Positions 44,533-54,705 are shown, counted from the first letter of the stretch. The stretch is 64,000 nucleotides of DNA from Antarcticibacterium sp. 1MA-6-2 (GCF_021535135.1 NZ_CP091036.1:3720001-3784000), one strand, 5' to 3'. Notes: generated from the letters alone by a model not told the origin. Made by a program: numbers and translations.

Positions 44533-44636
44533 CTTAATCAGCTAGTGCTGATTAAGCCACCTTCCCTTAAAAAAGGGAAGGAGCAAAGACCTCATAAACA
44601 TTCCTCCTTTTTATAGGGATTGGCAGCCAAAGGAGG
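44533..44636. repeat. Cluster of three perfect hairpins, likely dispersed intergenic element
   Basis: CTTAATCAGC-tagt-GCTGATTAAG (44533-44556), CTTCCCTT/AAGGGAAG (44561-44580) and CCTCCTTT/AAAGGAGG (44603-44636, loop containing TTGGC-A-GCCAA). All stems are perfect. They sit between hemW and the cyclase gene and do not look coding. Confidence 0.6.
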
Positions 44637-44659
44637 TATGTTAAGGCCTAAATTTTTCA

Positions 44660-45406
44660 ATGAAAGCAGAAATAACCTACAACAATAAAAAATATAAAAT
44701 TGATCTCTCCAGACCTCTGGATTGTTCTATTGGTTTAAGAGGAGACAATAAAAATCCTGTGGCCTGGTATCTTGATGCCCCAAAAATACAGGCTGTAAAA
44801 GGTGAAGGCTTTGTGGGTAAAGTAAGCGAGGGAGGATCAGTAAATTTTAATAGTATACATTTTAACCCGCATGCACATGCCACCCATACAGAATGTGTTG
44901 GACATATAACGAGGGAATTTATCAGCATAAATGAAAGCCTCAAAACTTTCTTTTTCACAGCCAGATTAATATCTGTTGAACCGGAAAGAAGAGGAGAGGA
45001 CCACATCATTACTGAAGAACTGATCAGCAAAAAAGTAAAGCCCGGGGAAGTAGATGCTATAGTAATTAGAACTCTTCCCAATTATATTGAAAAACGGACC
45101 CGGCATTACTCACACACCAACTGGCCATACCTCTCTGAAGCCACAGCAAAATACATCAGGGATTGCGGAATAAAACATTTACTTATTGATCTGCCTTCCG
45201 TAGACAGGGAAGAGGACGGAGGCAAATTACTGGCACATAAAGCTTTTTGGGACTACCCAAAGAATACCAGGATCAATTCCACTATTACAGAACTTATTTA
45301 TGTTCCTAATAAGATAGAAGACGGAGATTATTTACTTAATCTTCAGGTGGCATCTTTTGAAAATGATGCGGCACCTTCAAGGCCTGTTTTATATAAAATT
45401 GAATAA
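44660..45406 (+). CDS. Cyclase family protein (kynurenine formamidase-like metal hydrolase)
   Basis: Intact 248-residue protein of the putative cyclase/arylformamidase fold. DLSRPLDCSIGLRG at the N-terminus, metal-binding cluster FNPHAHATHTECVGH (His ligands), IRTLPN, LLIDLPSVDREEDGG and WDYPKNTRINSTITELIYV. Family members hydrolyse N-formylkynurenine or related amides; here no tryptophan-catabolism genes are adjacent, so the substrate is open. A terminator hairpin follows. Confidence 0.85.
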   Translation: MKAEITYNNKKYKIDLSRPLDCSIGLRGDNKNPVAWYLDAPKIQAVKGEGFVGKVSEGGSVNFNSIHFNPHAHATHTECVGHITREFISINESLKTFFFTARLISVEPERRGEDHIITEELISKKVKPGEVDAIVIRTLPNYIEKRTRHYSHTNWPYLSEATAKYIRDCGIKHLLIDLPSVDREEDGGKLLAHKAFWDYPKNTRINSTITELIYVPNKIEDGDYLLNLQVASFENDAAPSRPVLYKIE

Positions 45407-45408
45407 AC

Positions 45409-45443
45409 AAAATTGCCGCTAAGTTGAAACCGACGGCAATTTT
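45409..45443. terminator. Bidirectional terminator hairpin
   Basis: AAAATTGCCG (45409-45418) pairs with CGGCAATTTT (45434-45443); 15-nt loop. It lies between the convergent cyclase (+) and tsf (-) genes. Confidence 0.85.
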
Positions 45444-45473
45444 ATATATTCTGAAAATCTTCAGAAGAAAAGA

Positions 45474-46297
45474 TTATCCTAAAGCTACTCTTTCAAAAGC
45501 AACAATCTTAAGATCTTTGTCTAATGTTTTCACGTATTCAGAAACACTCATTTTGTTATCTTTAATGAAGTCCTGATTTACTAGAGTATTATCTTTAAAG
45601 AATCTTTTAATCTTACCTTTAGCAATATTGTCAAGCATTTCTTCTGGCTTTCCTTCTTCTCTTAATTGATCTTTAGCAATTTCAATTTCTTTATCGATTA
45701 CAGTTTGGTCAACTCCTTCTTCATTAAGTGCCACAGGGTTCATTGCAGCAGCCTGCATAGATACGTCTTTTGCAACTTCTTCAGCACCGTCAACTTTTTT
45801 AGAAAGACCTGTTAGAACAGCGATCTTGTTACCTGCGTGAATATAAGATCCTACAAAAGGAGCTTCTAAACTACGGTAGTCACCTATTTCAATCTTTTCT
45901 CCAATAACACCTGTTTGCTCAGTAAGTTTGTCCTGAACAGAAATTCCTTTATAGTCAGCAGCAAGTAATTCTTCTTTTGAAGAAGTGTTAAGAGCCATGT
46001 CAGCAAGATCAGTCGCCAATTGAATGAAAGATTCGTTTTTGGCAACGAAGTCAGTTTCACAATTAAGAGAAACAATTACTCCTCTTGTAGAGTCGTCGTT
46101 TACTTTTGCAATAACAGCACCTTCAGTAGATTCTCTGTCGGCACGGTTTGCAGCTACTTTCTGTCCTTTTTTTCTAAGAACTTCAATAGCCTTGTCAAAA
46201 TCTCCTTCAGCTTCAACTAAAGCTTTTTTACAATCCATCATACGCATAACGTAGACTTTCTTAATTTATTTACTTCTGCGGCGGTTATATTTGCCAT
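45474..46297 (-). CDS. tsf: Elongation factor Ts (frameshifted near the N-terminus)
   Basis: Nucleotide exchange factor for EF-Tu. The true start is ATG at 46297, giving MANITAAEVNKLRK, which the frame from 46247 (MRMMDCKKALVEAEGD) lacks. Between them the family reads T-G-A-G-M-M-D-C, coded by adjacent ACCGGT and GCCGGT; the sequence here (46241-46257) is garbled with a net loss of one base. The rest is intact: DFVAKNESFIQLATDLADMAL, the SYIHAGNKIAVLTGL domain and the ending VAFERVALG. The restored length is about 274 residues. An essential gene cannot be a real pseudogene here unless a second copy exists. Confidence 0.96.
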
Positions 46298-46327
46298 GAC
46301 GTTTAAAATATTTTTAGTTTATAAAGA

Positions 46328-46371
46328 ATGAGCCGCTTAGTTTTTTTAGAAAAGAAAACTAAACGACTCAT
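46328..46371 (-). terminator. Intercistronic hairpin between rpsB and tsf, possible attenuator
   Basis: 17-bp arms 46328-46344 and 46355-46371 pair with only two G-U type mismatches and a 10-nt loop. It lies 21 bp beyond the rpsB stop. It could partly terminate transcription or set the S2/EF-Ts ratio. Confidence 0.5.
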
Positions 46372-46392
46372 GTTTTTAATCAAATATTGATG

Positions 46393-47299
46393 TTATTCTT
46401 CTTCGTCGTTTGAGGAAGTAGCTTTAGCTACAGTCTCTTTTTTGGACTCTAATCTAACATCTTGCTTAGCCTCTTTCATGTCTTTCACATCCTGAGGATC
46501 TTTAGAAGGAACTTCTGCGTCTTCTTTAGATCTCTTAGCTTTAGGGGCTTTTGTTCTTGGTTCTCTTTCTTCGTTAGAATCTTCGTCATCCTTAGAATCC
46601 TTAGTATTCTTTCTTTCAGAAAGACCTTCTATAATAGAATCGGCAACGTAAGAAACCACCTTGCTTATAGATTTAGATGCATCATCGTTAGATGGGATCA
46701 CGTAATCTACTTCGCGCGGATCTGAGTTTGTATCAACCATCGCAAAGATTGGAATGTTTAATTTTTGCGCTTCTTTTACAGCAATGTGTTCACGGGTAAT
46801 ATCTACTATAAACAATGCAGCCGGAAGACGGCTCATGTCTGCAATAGATCCTAAGTTTTTCTCCAACTTAGCCCTTAAACGGTCAACCTGTAAACGCTCC
46901 TTTTTAGAAAGAGTATTAAAGGTTCCGTCTTTTTTCATCCTGTCAATAGAAGCCATTTTTTTAACGGCTTTACGAATGGTGATAAAGTTGGTAAGCATTC
47001 CGCCAGGCCATCTTTCTGTGATGTACGGCATGTTTGCTCTTTCAGCCTGCTCGGTAACGATCTCTTTTGCCTGTTTTTTAGTAGCTACAAAAAGAATTTT
47101 TCTACCACTGGCAGAAATTTTTCTTAGGGCCTCACTTAGCCTCCTGCATTTTTGCAGCACTTTTATATAGGTTGATGATGTGAATCCCGTTGCGCTCCAT
47201 ATAAATATATGGGGCCATGTTTGGGTTCCATCTTCTTGTAAGGTGTCCAAAATGTACACCTGCATCAAGTAATTCTTTTACTTCTACTTTGTTTGCCAT
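46393..47299 (-). CDS. rpsB: 30S ribosomal protein S2 (frameshifted)
   Basis: The true N-terminus starts at ATG 47299: [20 protein letters not shown], then [20 protein letters not shown] and [12 protein letters not shown]. The frame breaks at ACTTAGC 47134-47140 (reverse strand GCTAAGT), where family members read E-A-G-E-A-L (GCCGGT), and continues [67 protein letters not shown]. After about residue 230 comes a long charged tail rich in Lys, Glu and Asp, ending SSNDEEE. The restored length is about 302 residues. The operon is rplM-rpsI-rpsB-tsf. Confidence 0.96.
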
Positions 47300-47368
47300 T
47301 TTTGTAATAGTTTACGTTCTGTTGAGATAGCAACAACCAGGTGGCGATTTATAATCCGGCCCTGACCG

Positions 47369-47450
47369 TTTAGATGCTAAACTAACTTCCGCGGCAAGCG
47401 GAATAACAACAAAAATCTTTTAATATTAAATGAACTTTTAGGGCAGTGCC
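47369..47450 (-). promoter_or_regulatory. Structured leader between rpsI and rpsB
   Basis: Three small inverted repeats in the 159-bp rpsI-rpsB gap: GTTTAG/CTAAAC (47369-47383), TTCCGC/GCGGAA (47387-47403) and GGGCA/TGCCC near 47440-47450. Such a structured gap before rpsB could host S2 autoregulation or an internal promoter, but I cannot match it to a known leader. Confidence 0.35.
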
Positions 47451-47458
47451 CAAATTTT

Positions 47459-47845
47459 TTAACGCTTAGAGAACTGGAATTTCTTACGCGCTTTCTTCTG
47501 TCCGAATTTCTTACGCTCTACCATTCTTGGGTCTCTTGTCATTAAACCTTCCGGTTTAAGGATCGCACGGTTCTCTGCATCAAGCTCAACCATAGCTCTG
47601 GAAAGAGCAAGACGGATAGCTTCTGCCTGACCTGTGATACCACCACCGTATACATTAACTTTAATATCGAAGTTCTCTTCGTTATTAGTCATGTTAAGAG
47701 GCTGCATTACCTTGAAGATAAGAGGTCCTGTTGTGAAATACTCGTTTAGATCTTTTTTGTTAACAGTAATGTTACCTTTTCCCTGATTAACATATACCCT
47801 TGCAACAGCCGTTTTTCTACGGCCAATTTTGTGAATAACGTCCAT
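47459..47845 (-). CDS. rpsI: 30S ribosomal protein S9
   Basis: Intact 128-residue protein. IGRRKTAVARVYVNQGKGNITVN at the N-terminus, VYGGGITGQAEAIRLALSRAM in the middle, and the conserved basic tail RDPRMVERKKFGQKKARKKFQFSKR that reaches the ribosomal P site. The start codon overlaps the rplM stop by one base, indicating coupled translation. Confidence 0.98.
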   Translation of the reverse strand: MDVIHKIGRRKTAVARVYVNQGKGNITVNKKDLNEYFTTGPLIFKVMQPLNMTNNEENFDIKVNVYGGGITGQAEAIRLALSRAMVELDAENRAILKPEGLMTRDPRMVERKKFGQKKARKKFQFSKR

Positions 47846-48303
47846 TACTTAAGATCGTTTAAGTTAATAGTTTTAGGTTTTTGAGCAGTTTGATCATGTT
47901 CAGATCCTGCATAAACCTTTAGATTACGGAATATTGCCGCTCCTAATTTATTCTTAGGAAGCATTCCTTTTACCGCATTTTCAATAAGCCTCTCAGGAGC
48001 TTTATTGTATAATTCGGTTGCAGTTAAACTGCGTTGACCCCCAGGATAGCTTAGGTGTGGCGAATGTATTCTTTAGAATCCCATTTCTTTCCTGTTAAGT
48101 TGATTTTACTAAGCGTTTGTTACAATTACATTGTCACCGCAATCAACGTGTGGGGTGAAGTTTGGCTTGTACTTACCTCTAAGGAGTTTAGCAACCCCGG
48201 AAGCAAGACGACCCAAAGTCTGACCATCAGCATCTACGTGTACCCAGTCTTTGGTCACGGTAGCCTTGTTGGCCGATACTGTTTTGTAGCTTAATGTGTC
48301 CAC
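47845..48303 (-). CDS. rplM: 50S ribosomal protein L13 (frameshifted twice)
   Basis: ATG at 48303 starts [20 protein letters not shown], followed by [22 protein letters not shown] and [13 protein letters not shown]. Breaks occur at ACTAAGC 48108-48114 (GCCGGT expected) and GCTTAGGT 48049-48056, where R-H-T-G-Y-P-G-G would read ACCGGC. The remaining frame gives [21 protein letters not shown] and the ending [11 protein letters not shown] at 47847. The restored length is about 152 residues, normal for L13. It is first gene of the rplM-rpsI-rpsB-tsf operon. Confidence 0.96.
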
Positions 48304-48374
48304 ACTAATTAAATTTACTTGTTATTAAACATTCCATTCCCGCTAACACGATTTGATTCGTGAAAACAGGGGTG

Positions 48375-48405
48375 CAAATGTACAATTATAAATTCATAAT
48401 GCAAA
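48375..48405 (-). promoter_or_regulatory. Promoter of the rplM-rpsI-rpsB-tsf operon
   Basis: On the minus strand, TTTG (48405-48402), exactly 19 nt, then TACATTTG (48382-48375). This is a full match to the Bacteroidota -33/-7 consensus, about 70 bp upstream of rplM ATG 48303. Confidence 0.8.
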
Positions 48406-48665
48406 CTGGAGGTAATTAATTTATTAGAAGTGAATTAACTTGTTTGGAATAATTTTCAAAAGTAAGAAAATCGATAACGGACAGGGAGTTAAATGAATCT
48501 AAAACCTTGTTTTGTGTCCATTCTACTAAAACTAATCAGCAAATTTAATCGACCAAATACTTTAAATAACGATTAACGGCAATTTAAGTGTTAATAATGT
48601 CATAAAATTCTGTCAAAGTATTCTAAATTTGTCCCCGAAAAAGAAAACGATTAATTCCCCCTGCT
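48406..48665 (+). promoter_or_regulatory. Upstream region of the lipoprotein gene with possible -7 box
   Basis: No gene seen. TAAATTTG at 48624-48631 matches TAnnTTTG, 35 bp before ATG 48666, but no TTTG is found at the expected -33 distance. Confidence 0.35.
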
Positions 48666-49251
48666 ATGAAAAATTATTTTAAAAATTCTGTTTTGTTAAC
48701 TGGTCTGTGCTTATCTCTACTATCTTGTGGAGGTGAAGACCTGGATGACCTTAATGCTGAGATCTATTCTCAGGACTTGGTAACTGCCGATATTACTTTT
48801 GATCAGGCAGATTTGGTTGGAACCTGGAAGCTGGAATCTATGATTTCTGATATGCCTGTAGATTTTAATGATGCAGATGATGTAAAAAATACTAATATTC
48901 TACTTGAGACCAATTGTTTTGACGGTATGAATTATGTTTTTGATGCTGCTAAGTGCTGTAACTGCTACTCAGGCGAGGCTTTATTTTAATTATAATAATA
49001 CAGGAATTGAAAACTGTGACAGTGGGACTTATACTGCCAGTTATACTTTAACCGGAGATCAACTAAAAATCTCCTTCGTATTTAATGGCCAAAGTGCTTC
49101 TGAAACAAGAACAATTATTCTTACAGAAAATAATCAGCTATTGTCAATTTCTCTTCCCCGTAGTGAAGCGTCTCGTTATATTAATGATGATTCAGGAACA
49201 GCAACTTCTTCAATAGGAAATGTTGAAATGAAATATAGAAAGGTCAATTAA
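48666..49251 (+). CDS. Lipocalin-like lipoprotein (frameshifted)
   Basis: A lipoprotein signal ends at LSLLSC. The mature protein has LVGTWKLESM near the start and an alternating strand pattern (SGTYTASYTLTGDQLKISFV, TRTIILTENNQLLSISL), as in lipocalin-like/DUF5004-type Bacteroidota lipoproteins. The frame breaks at GCTAAGT 48948-48954, where D-A-A-G-A-V-T would read GCCGGT; the other frame continues TATQARLYFNYNN. The restored length is about 194 residues. Four Cys in the mature part may form disulfides. Function is unknown. Confidence 0.75.
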
Positions 49252-49353
49252 AAAGTAAAAGGTTCCCGACACAGCGGAGCCACACCAATATTACAGTAAG
49301 TGTTAATCCCCCAGCTAAGTGCAGAATTTTTCTCGCTTAACTTATTTTTTTCT

Positions 49354-49388
49354 AGTATTGAGTATTGAGAATTGAGTAGTGAGTGTCG
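49354..49388. repeat. Heptamer tandem array (AGTATTG type), 5 units
   Basis: AGTATTG AGTATTG AGAATTG AGTAGTG AGTGTCG in register, in the gap between the convergent lipoprotein and AI-2E-type permease genes. It is the same family as 53600-53634 and the complement of 43315-43349. Confidence 0.85.
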
Positions 49389-49459
49389 ATTACTTATAAT
49401 TGTACTGAATTCCTGATTTGTTTTAATTTAAAACAAGCTTTTATAATTGCAATTAACTC

Positions 49460-50525
49460 CTATTCCGCTTTTGCCGTTTCTTGTTGCTCTTTATTTTTAT
49501 TTAGTTGGTTTATATACAATTCCTGCACAAGAATAATTATAACCAGGACGAGGGGTGTGGCAAAAATAACTCCCCAAATTCCCGTGAGGGATCCCACTAA
49601 AAGCTGGGAAATAATGATAAGGGCGGGTGGTATTTTTATGAGGTGATGTTGTGCCTGAGGATTGATCAAACTGCTTTCCAGAAGTTGTACCACCAGGTAG
49701 AGACCTGCTACCCATAAGGCAGTTGAAGGACTTATTGCCAGTGCTACCAATACTGCGGGAATGGCTGCAGCCAAAGGTCCAAAATTAGGAACAAAATTAA
49801 GAAGTCCGGCCAATAAGGCCAGAGCCAGCCACATAGGAATATCCAAAATGATCAATCCAATTGCCGTTAAAATAAAAACAGCGAGCATGGCTAAAAATTT
49901 TGCAGCCAGCCATTTTTTTAGTCCGGAAGCCAGTTTTTCAAAAACATCATTAGCCTTTTCTCTGCGTTTTGGAGGTACAAGTTGAATAATACCCGATTTA
50001 TACATATAAGGAGAGGCAGTAAAAAAAACACCTATTATCAGAATAATATAAATATCACCCAGAAAACCAAAAGTGGTAGCAAAAAACCTGGAAATATAAG
50101 TCGCCATATCTTCAGACTGCCTGACCTCATTTCCTTTTTCCACAATCTCATGTCCTATAGTGCTGCCATTAAGAGCTTTTTCAACCTTTTCAAATAGCGT
50201 TGGCAGATTATCTTCCAGCTCCGCCATTTGCTGGCTCACCTTTGCTCCCACCAGCCAGAAGAAACCAACTGCTAATGCAAGGGTAATGAAAATAGAAAGG
50301 CTAAGAGTAATCTTTGAATTCCATCCTGTCCTCTTCCTTAACCAGGTGCTAAATCCCCTAAAATAAGAGGCGATTAACACACTTAAGCAAAAATTAGGAT
50401 AAGCACACTAAAAGTGGCTTCAAAAAGTAAAAAGATCGCTGCGAGTAAAGAAAATATGCTTAAGCAACAATCCAAACTTTTTGAACAAAGTTGTACTGCT
50501 TCACCGAATTTTCGTTTTCAGGCAT
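49460..50525 (-). CDS. AI-2E family transporter / PerM-like permease (two frameshifts near the N-terminus)
   Basis: Polytopic membrane protein of the AI-2E exporter superfamily. The frame from 50380 (MLIASYFRGFSTWLRKRTGW) lacks the first helices. Upstream frames supply MPENENSVKQYNFVQKVWIV from ATG 50525 and FSLLAAIFLLFEATFSVLILI. Breaks are at GCTTAAGC 50458-50465 (V-A-G-I-F, GCCGGC) and ACTTAAGC 50381-50388 (F-A-G-V-L, GCCGGT). The C-terminal half has the family motifs PMWLALALLAGLLNFVPNFGP and LLVGSLTGIWGVIFATPLV. The restored length is about 354 residues. The exported substrate is unknown, and autoinducer transport should not be assumed. Confidence 0.88.
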
Positions 50526-50621
50526 AATATAATTTCCTATTGATAATTTTGAATTTAGGGAAGTTTTGCGGAGAAAGTAGTTAAGAAGATTTTAAAAGAT
50601 GGATTTGGAAAGGAAATAGAA

Positions 50622-50654
50622 AGACCTCACAGGTTTTTAAAACCTGTGAGGTCT
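50622..50654 (-). terminator. Strong terminator downstream of polA
   Basis: 16-bp arms AGACCTCACAGGTTTT (50622-50637) and AAAACCTGTGAGGTCT (50639-50654) form a near-perfect palindrome whose centre makes a T/A-rich loop. This GACCTCACAGG-type hairpin is a common intergenic terminator in Bacteroidota. Confidence 0.85.
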
Positions 50655-50662
50655 GTTATCTC

Positions 50663-50683
50663 GAAACCAGAAACCAGAAAGCG
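50663..50683. repeat. Short heptamer repeat (GAAACCA type), 3 units
   Basis: GAAACCA GAAACCA GAAAGCG, three 7-bp units three bases beyond the polA stop. It is short enough to arise by chance on its own; listed because of the shared 7-bp period. Confidence 0.45.
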
Positions 50684-50686
50684 TTT

Positions 50687-53511
50687 CTAATGTGCCTCCA
50701 GCCAGTTATCACCTATGCCTAATTCCACCTCTAAAGGTACATCCAGTTTAAAAGCATTTTCCATTTCAGATTTGATAATCTTGCTCACCTGCTCCACTTC
50801 ATCCTTGTGTGCATCAAATACCAATTCATCATGCACCTGTAGTAACATCTTCGTTTTAAATTTGCCTTCTTTTAGCTTTTGATGAATATTGATCATGGCC
50901 AGTTTTATGATATCGGCAGCACTTCCCTGGATAGGGGCGTTTACTGCGTTTCTTTCGGCGGCACCCCTCACCACTGCGTTTTGGGAATTTATATCTTTTA
51001 AATATCGCCTTCTGCCTAAAACTGTTTGAACATAACCGTTTTCCCTTGCGAATTCTACCTGCTCATTAATAAAATCTCTTAATTGAGGATAGGTAGCATA
51101 ATAGGTTTCGATAAGTTCTTTGGATTCAGATCTTGAGAGATTGGTTTGATTGCTTAATCCGAATGCAGAAACTCCATACACAATTCCAAAATTTACGGTT
51201 TTCGCATTGCTCCTTTGTTCTCTTGTTACTTCCTCAAGAGGCACATTAAAGACTTTGGCTGCTGTAGAAGTGTGAATGTCTTCCCCGCTTTGGAAAGCTT
51301 TGATCATATTTTCTTCCTTACTCAAAGCAGCAATTATCCTAAGTTCAATCTGGGAGTAATCGGCAGCTAATAGTACATAATTTTCATCCGTTGGAACAAA
51401 AGCTTTTCTTACTTCTCTGCCCCTTTCAGTCCTAATTGGAATATTCTGAAGGTTAGGATTATTTGAACTTAATCTTCCGGTTGCAGCAACGGTCTGAATA
51501 TAATCTGTGTGTACACGTCCTGTGGTTTTTTCAACCTGGGTTGGCAGTGCATCTATATATGTGTTTTTCAGCTTTACAAGTCCGCGGTAATCGAGAACGC
51601 ATCGTACAATCTCATGTTCGGTAGCCAGTACAGAAAGAACATCCTCCCCTGTAGAGTACTGTCCCGTTTTGGTTTTCTTTGGCTTCTTTACAAGTTCCAG
51701 TTTTTCAAAAAGAATAATTCCAAGTTGTTTGGGCGAACCAATATTAAATTCTTCCCCTGCTTTAGCAAAAATGTTTTCTTCAAGCTCTGCAATATCTTTT
51801 TCTAATGCTACGGAAAGAGACTGAAGAAATTCCTCATCCAGCCTTATTCCCTCAAGCTCCATTTCTGCCAGAACTCTTACCAGTGGAATCTCCACTTCCT
51901 GAAAAAGTTTTTCTGTATTTGCCTCTTTCAATTCCGGCTCAAAATGCTGTTTTAGTTGCAATACCACATCTGCATCTTCAACAGCATATTCTGTTTGTTT
52001 ATCGAGTGGAATATCTTTAATCTTTCTTTGATTTTTACCCTTACCGACTAGATCTTCCAGAAGCTGTGGGGAGTAGTTTAAATAAGTTTCAGCAAGAATG
52101 CCCATCGTGTGGCGCATGTCGGGATTGATGAGATAATGAGCTATCATTGTGTCAAAGAGAGGCCCTTTGACTTCAATATTATACTTAGCGAGAACTTTAA
52201 TTTCATATTTCAGGTTTTGCCCGATCTTCTGAATGTTTTCATCCTCAAAGAAAGGTCTTAGCTGCTCAACGTATTCCTTCACTTCTGAATCGTCTTCCGG
52301 AAAAGGGAGGTAAAATCCTTCTACAGCTTCCCAGGAAAAGGCAATTCCGCGTAATTTCGCTTCCAGCGGATTTTCACTGGTTGTTTCAGTATCAAAGCAT
52401 ACGCTTTTTTGTTTTTTTAAATTCTGAAGAAAAAGTGACATAGCCATACCGGGTGCAATGCTTTGATACACGTGGGGTTTGTTCTTTAAACTCTTTCTTC
52501 CTGAAGTCTTTTCTATTTTTTCAGCGTCTTCTCCAAACAACGAAAACTGCCCGGCACTAAGCAGTTACTGCCTGTGCTTTACCTGTAGCTGTCCCAAGTC
52601 ACCTGGGGTTGTGGCCCGTTATCCTCGCCAGACCATAACTTTATAAATTGATCTCTAAGCCTTCTAAATTCAAGTTCCTCAAAGATTTCCTGCACCTTCT
52701 CAGCATCAGGTGGAGAGAGCTCGTAATCTTCAGCATGAAATTGTACGCTGCAATCACATTTAATAGTAGCGAGTTTCTTGGATAGCAACCCTTGTTCCGC
52801 ATTCATTTCTACTCTTTCGCGCATCTTTCCCTTCAGCTTATCAGTATTTGCAAGAAGAGCTTCCATACTTCCGAATTCTTTCAGGAATTTCATGGCAGTT
52901 TTTTCGCCCACTCCCGGAATTCCCGGAATGTTATCTGATGCATCTCCCATCATTCCCAAAAAATCTATCACCTGTTCAGGACGTTCTACTCCAAACTTCT
53001 TTTTTACTTCGGGAATTCCTAAAATCTCTATACCATTCCCCATTCTTGCGGGACGGTACATAAAAATGTTTTCACTTACCAACTGGGCAAAATCTTTATC
53101 GGGAGTTACCATAAAAACCTTGTAGCCTTCTCCTTCCGCTTGCTTTGCAAGTGTTCCAATAACATCATCGGCCTCGCAACCCGGCAGCACAACTACCGGA
53201 ATATGCATGGCTTTTAAAATATCCTGTATATATGGAATGGATTTTAAAATTGGCTCGGGTGTGGCGTCACGATTTGCTTTATATTCACTGTACATTTCTG
53301 TACGTTCTGTACTGCCATCTTTGTCAAAACATACAGCCAGATGATCGGGCTTTTCCCTGCGGATTACATCAAAAAGGGAATTCATAAACCCCATAATTGC
53401 TGAAGTATCCATGCCTTTGGAGTTCACAATCGGGTTCTTTATAAATGCGTAATAGCCGCGGAAAATTAAGGCGTATGCGTCGAGAAGGAATAAGCGTTTT
53501 TGATCTGCCAT
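50687..53511 (-). CDS. polA: DNA polymerase I (two frameshifts in the linker)
   Basis: Start ATG 53511: MADQKRLFLLDAYALIFRGY opens the 5'-3' exonuclease (PDKDFAQLV, DFLGMMGDASDNIPGIPGVGEKTA). The 3'-5' exonuclease starts at about residue 325 with an intact D-x-E motif (VCFDTETTSENPL), so proofreading is probably retained. Polymerase motif A is LAADYSQIELR, B RSNAKTVNFGIVYGVSAFG and C QVHDELVFD. The halves are joined by a low-complexity linker with two breaks: ACTAAGC 52556-52562 (GCCGGT expected, before A-G-Q-F-S-L-F-G) and a probable G-run loss near 52600. The restored length is about 940 residues. Confidence 0.95.
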
Positions 53512-53599
53512 TGATTGAAATCTTAAGAGAAAGTAAAACTACGAAACTTCCTGCCGCAATTAAAATTCAATTCGTTATTTTGGGGGAGAAGGGAAGGTT

Positions 53600-53634
53600 A
53601 GTATTGAGAATTGAAAAGTGAGTATTGAGAATGA
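53600..53634. repeat. Heptamer tandem array (AGTATTG type), 5 units
   Basis: AGTATTG AGAATTG AAAAGTG AGTATTG AGAATGA, ending directly before a misleading ATG at 53635 upstream of the isoaspartyl peptidase gene. Confidence 0.8.
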
Positions 53635-53697
53635 ATGAGGAGCGGCAAGACGATTTTCATCTTTTTTACCTTCCGTTTTAAAAGGAAAAACTTGAGT

Positions 53698-54637
53698 ATG
53701 AAACAGGAACAGAATTTTTCAATTGCAATTCATGGAGGTGCAGGTACTTTGTTGAAAGGACAAATGACAGCTGAAAAGGAAAAAGAATATCGCCGGGTTT
53801 TGAAAAGCGCACTGGATACAGGTTATGAACTATTAGAAAAGGGAGGGACGGCCGTAGATGCAGTTGAAAAAACAGTAAAAATTTTAGAGGATTCTCCTTT
53901 ATTTAATGCGGGAAAAGGAAGTGTTTTTACTGCAGATGGAACTCATGAAATGGACGCGGCCATTATGGATGGTAAAAATTTACATGCGGGAGCGGTAAGC
54001 CTCATAAGCGGAATAAAAAATCCCATTTCTCTCGCCAGAGACGTGATGGAGAAAAGTGGCCATGTGTTTATGGCAGGGGAAGGGGCGATGAAATTTGCAA
54101 GAACACTTAACTATTCTTTTGAAGAAGCAGATTATTTTTATGATGAATTCAGGCACGGGCAGTGGCTGGAAATAAAAGATTCAGATAGCTTTCAGTTGGA
54201 CCATTCTGTGAAAAAAGATTCGAAGTTCGGTACTGTGGGAGCAGTAGCCTGTGACAAAGAGGGAAATATTGCTGCGGCAACTTCTACCGGGGGAATGACC
54301 AATAAGAAATTTGGGAGAGTAGGAGATAGCCCGATGATAGGTGCTAAGCAATTATGCAAACAACGACACTTGTGCGGTGTCATGTACGGGGAGCGGAGAG
54401 TTTTTTATAAGAGGTGTTGTAGCCTACGATGTTTCCGCATTGATGGAATATAAAGGTTTGAGCCTTAAAGAAGCTGCAAACGAAGTTATTAATAACCGGA
54501 TACTTAAAATAGGAGGTGACGGCGGACTAATTGCTGTAGACTCTAAAGGTAATGTCGCCCTACCTTTTAATACGGAAGGAATGTACAGGGGGTTTAAAAC
54601 CTCTTCCGGTTTAGAAGAGGTTTCGATTTATGGATAA
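53698..54637 (+). CDS. iaaA: Isoaspartyl peptidase / plant-type L-asparaginase (frameshifted)
   Basis: Ntn-hydrolase that removes beta-linked aspartate, including beta-Asp-Arg from cyanophycin breakdown. I start at ATG 53698 (MKQEQNFSIAIHGGAGTLL) because the ATG at 53635 lies at the edge of a repeat array and adds 21 unconserved residues. Motifs: GGTAVDAVEKTVKILEDSPLFNAGKGSVF, the autocleavage/nucleophile Thr in SKFGTVGAVACD, TSTGGMTNKKFGRVGDSPMIGAG. The break at GCTAAGC 54343-54349 sits where I-G-A-G-N-Y-A-N-N would read GCCGGC; the other frame continues NYANNDTCAVSCTGSGEFFIR. The restored length is about 312 residues. No signal peptide is seen, so it is cytoplasmic. Confidence 0.93.
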
Positions 54638-54705
54638 AGATTATTTCACTTTATTAAATCTGAAATTCCTCTGACCTTTTTTACTTAACCCGATCTCCAA
54701 AAAAT

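Noticed and set aside
46975..47170. Plus-strand open frames opposite rpsB (46462-46725, 46754-47170)
   Set aside because: Antisense shadows of a ribosomal protein gene; no independent coding evidence.
53635..53697. Longer N-terminus for the isoaspartyl peptidase starting at 53635
   Set aside because: The ATG lies at the edge of a heptamer array and adds residues not seen in the family; ATG 53698 gives the usual start.
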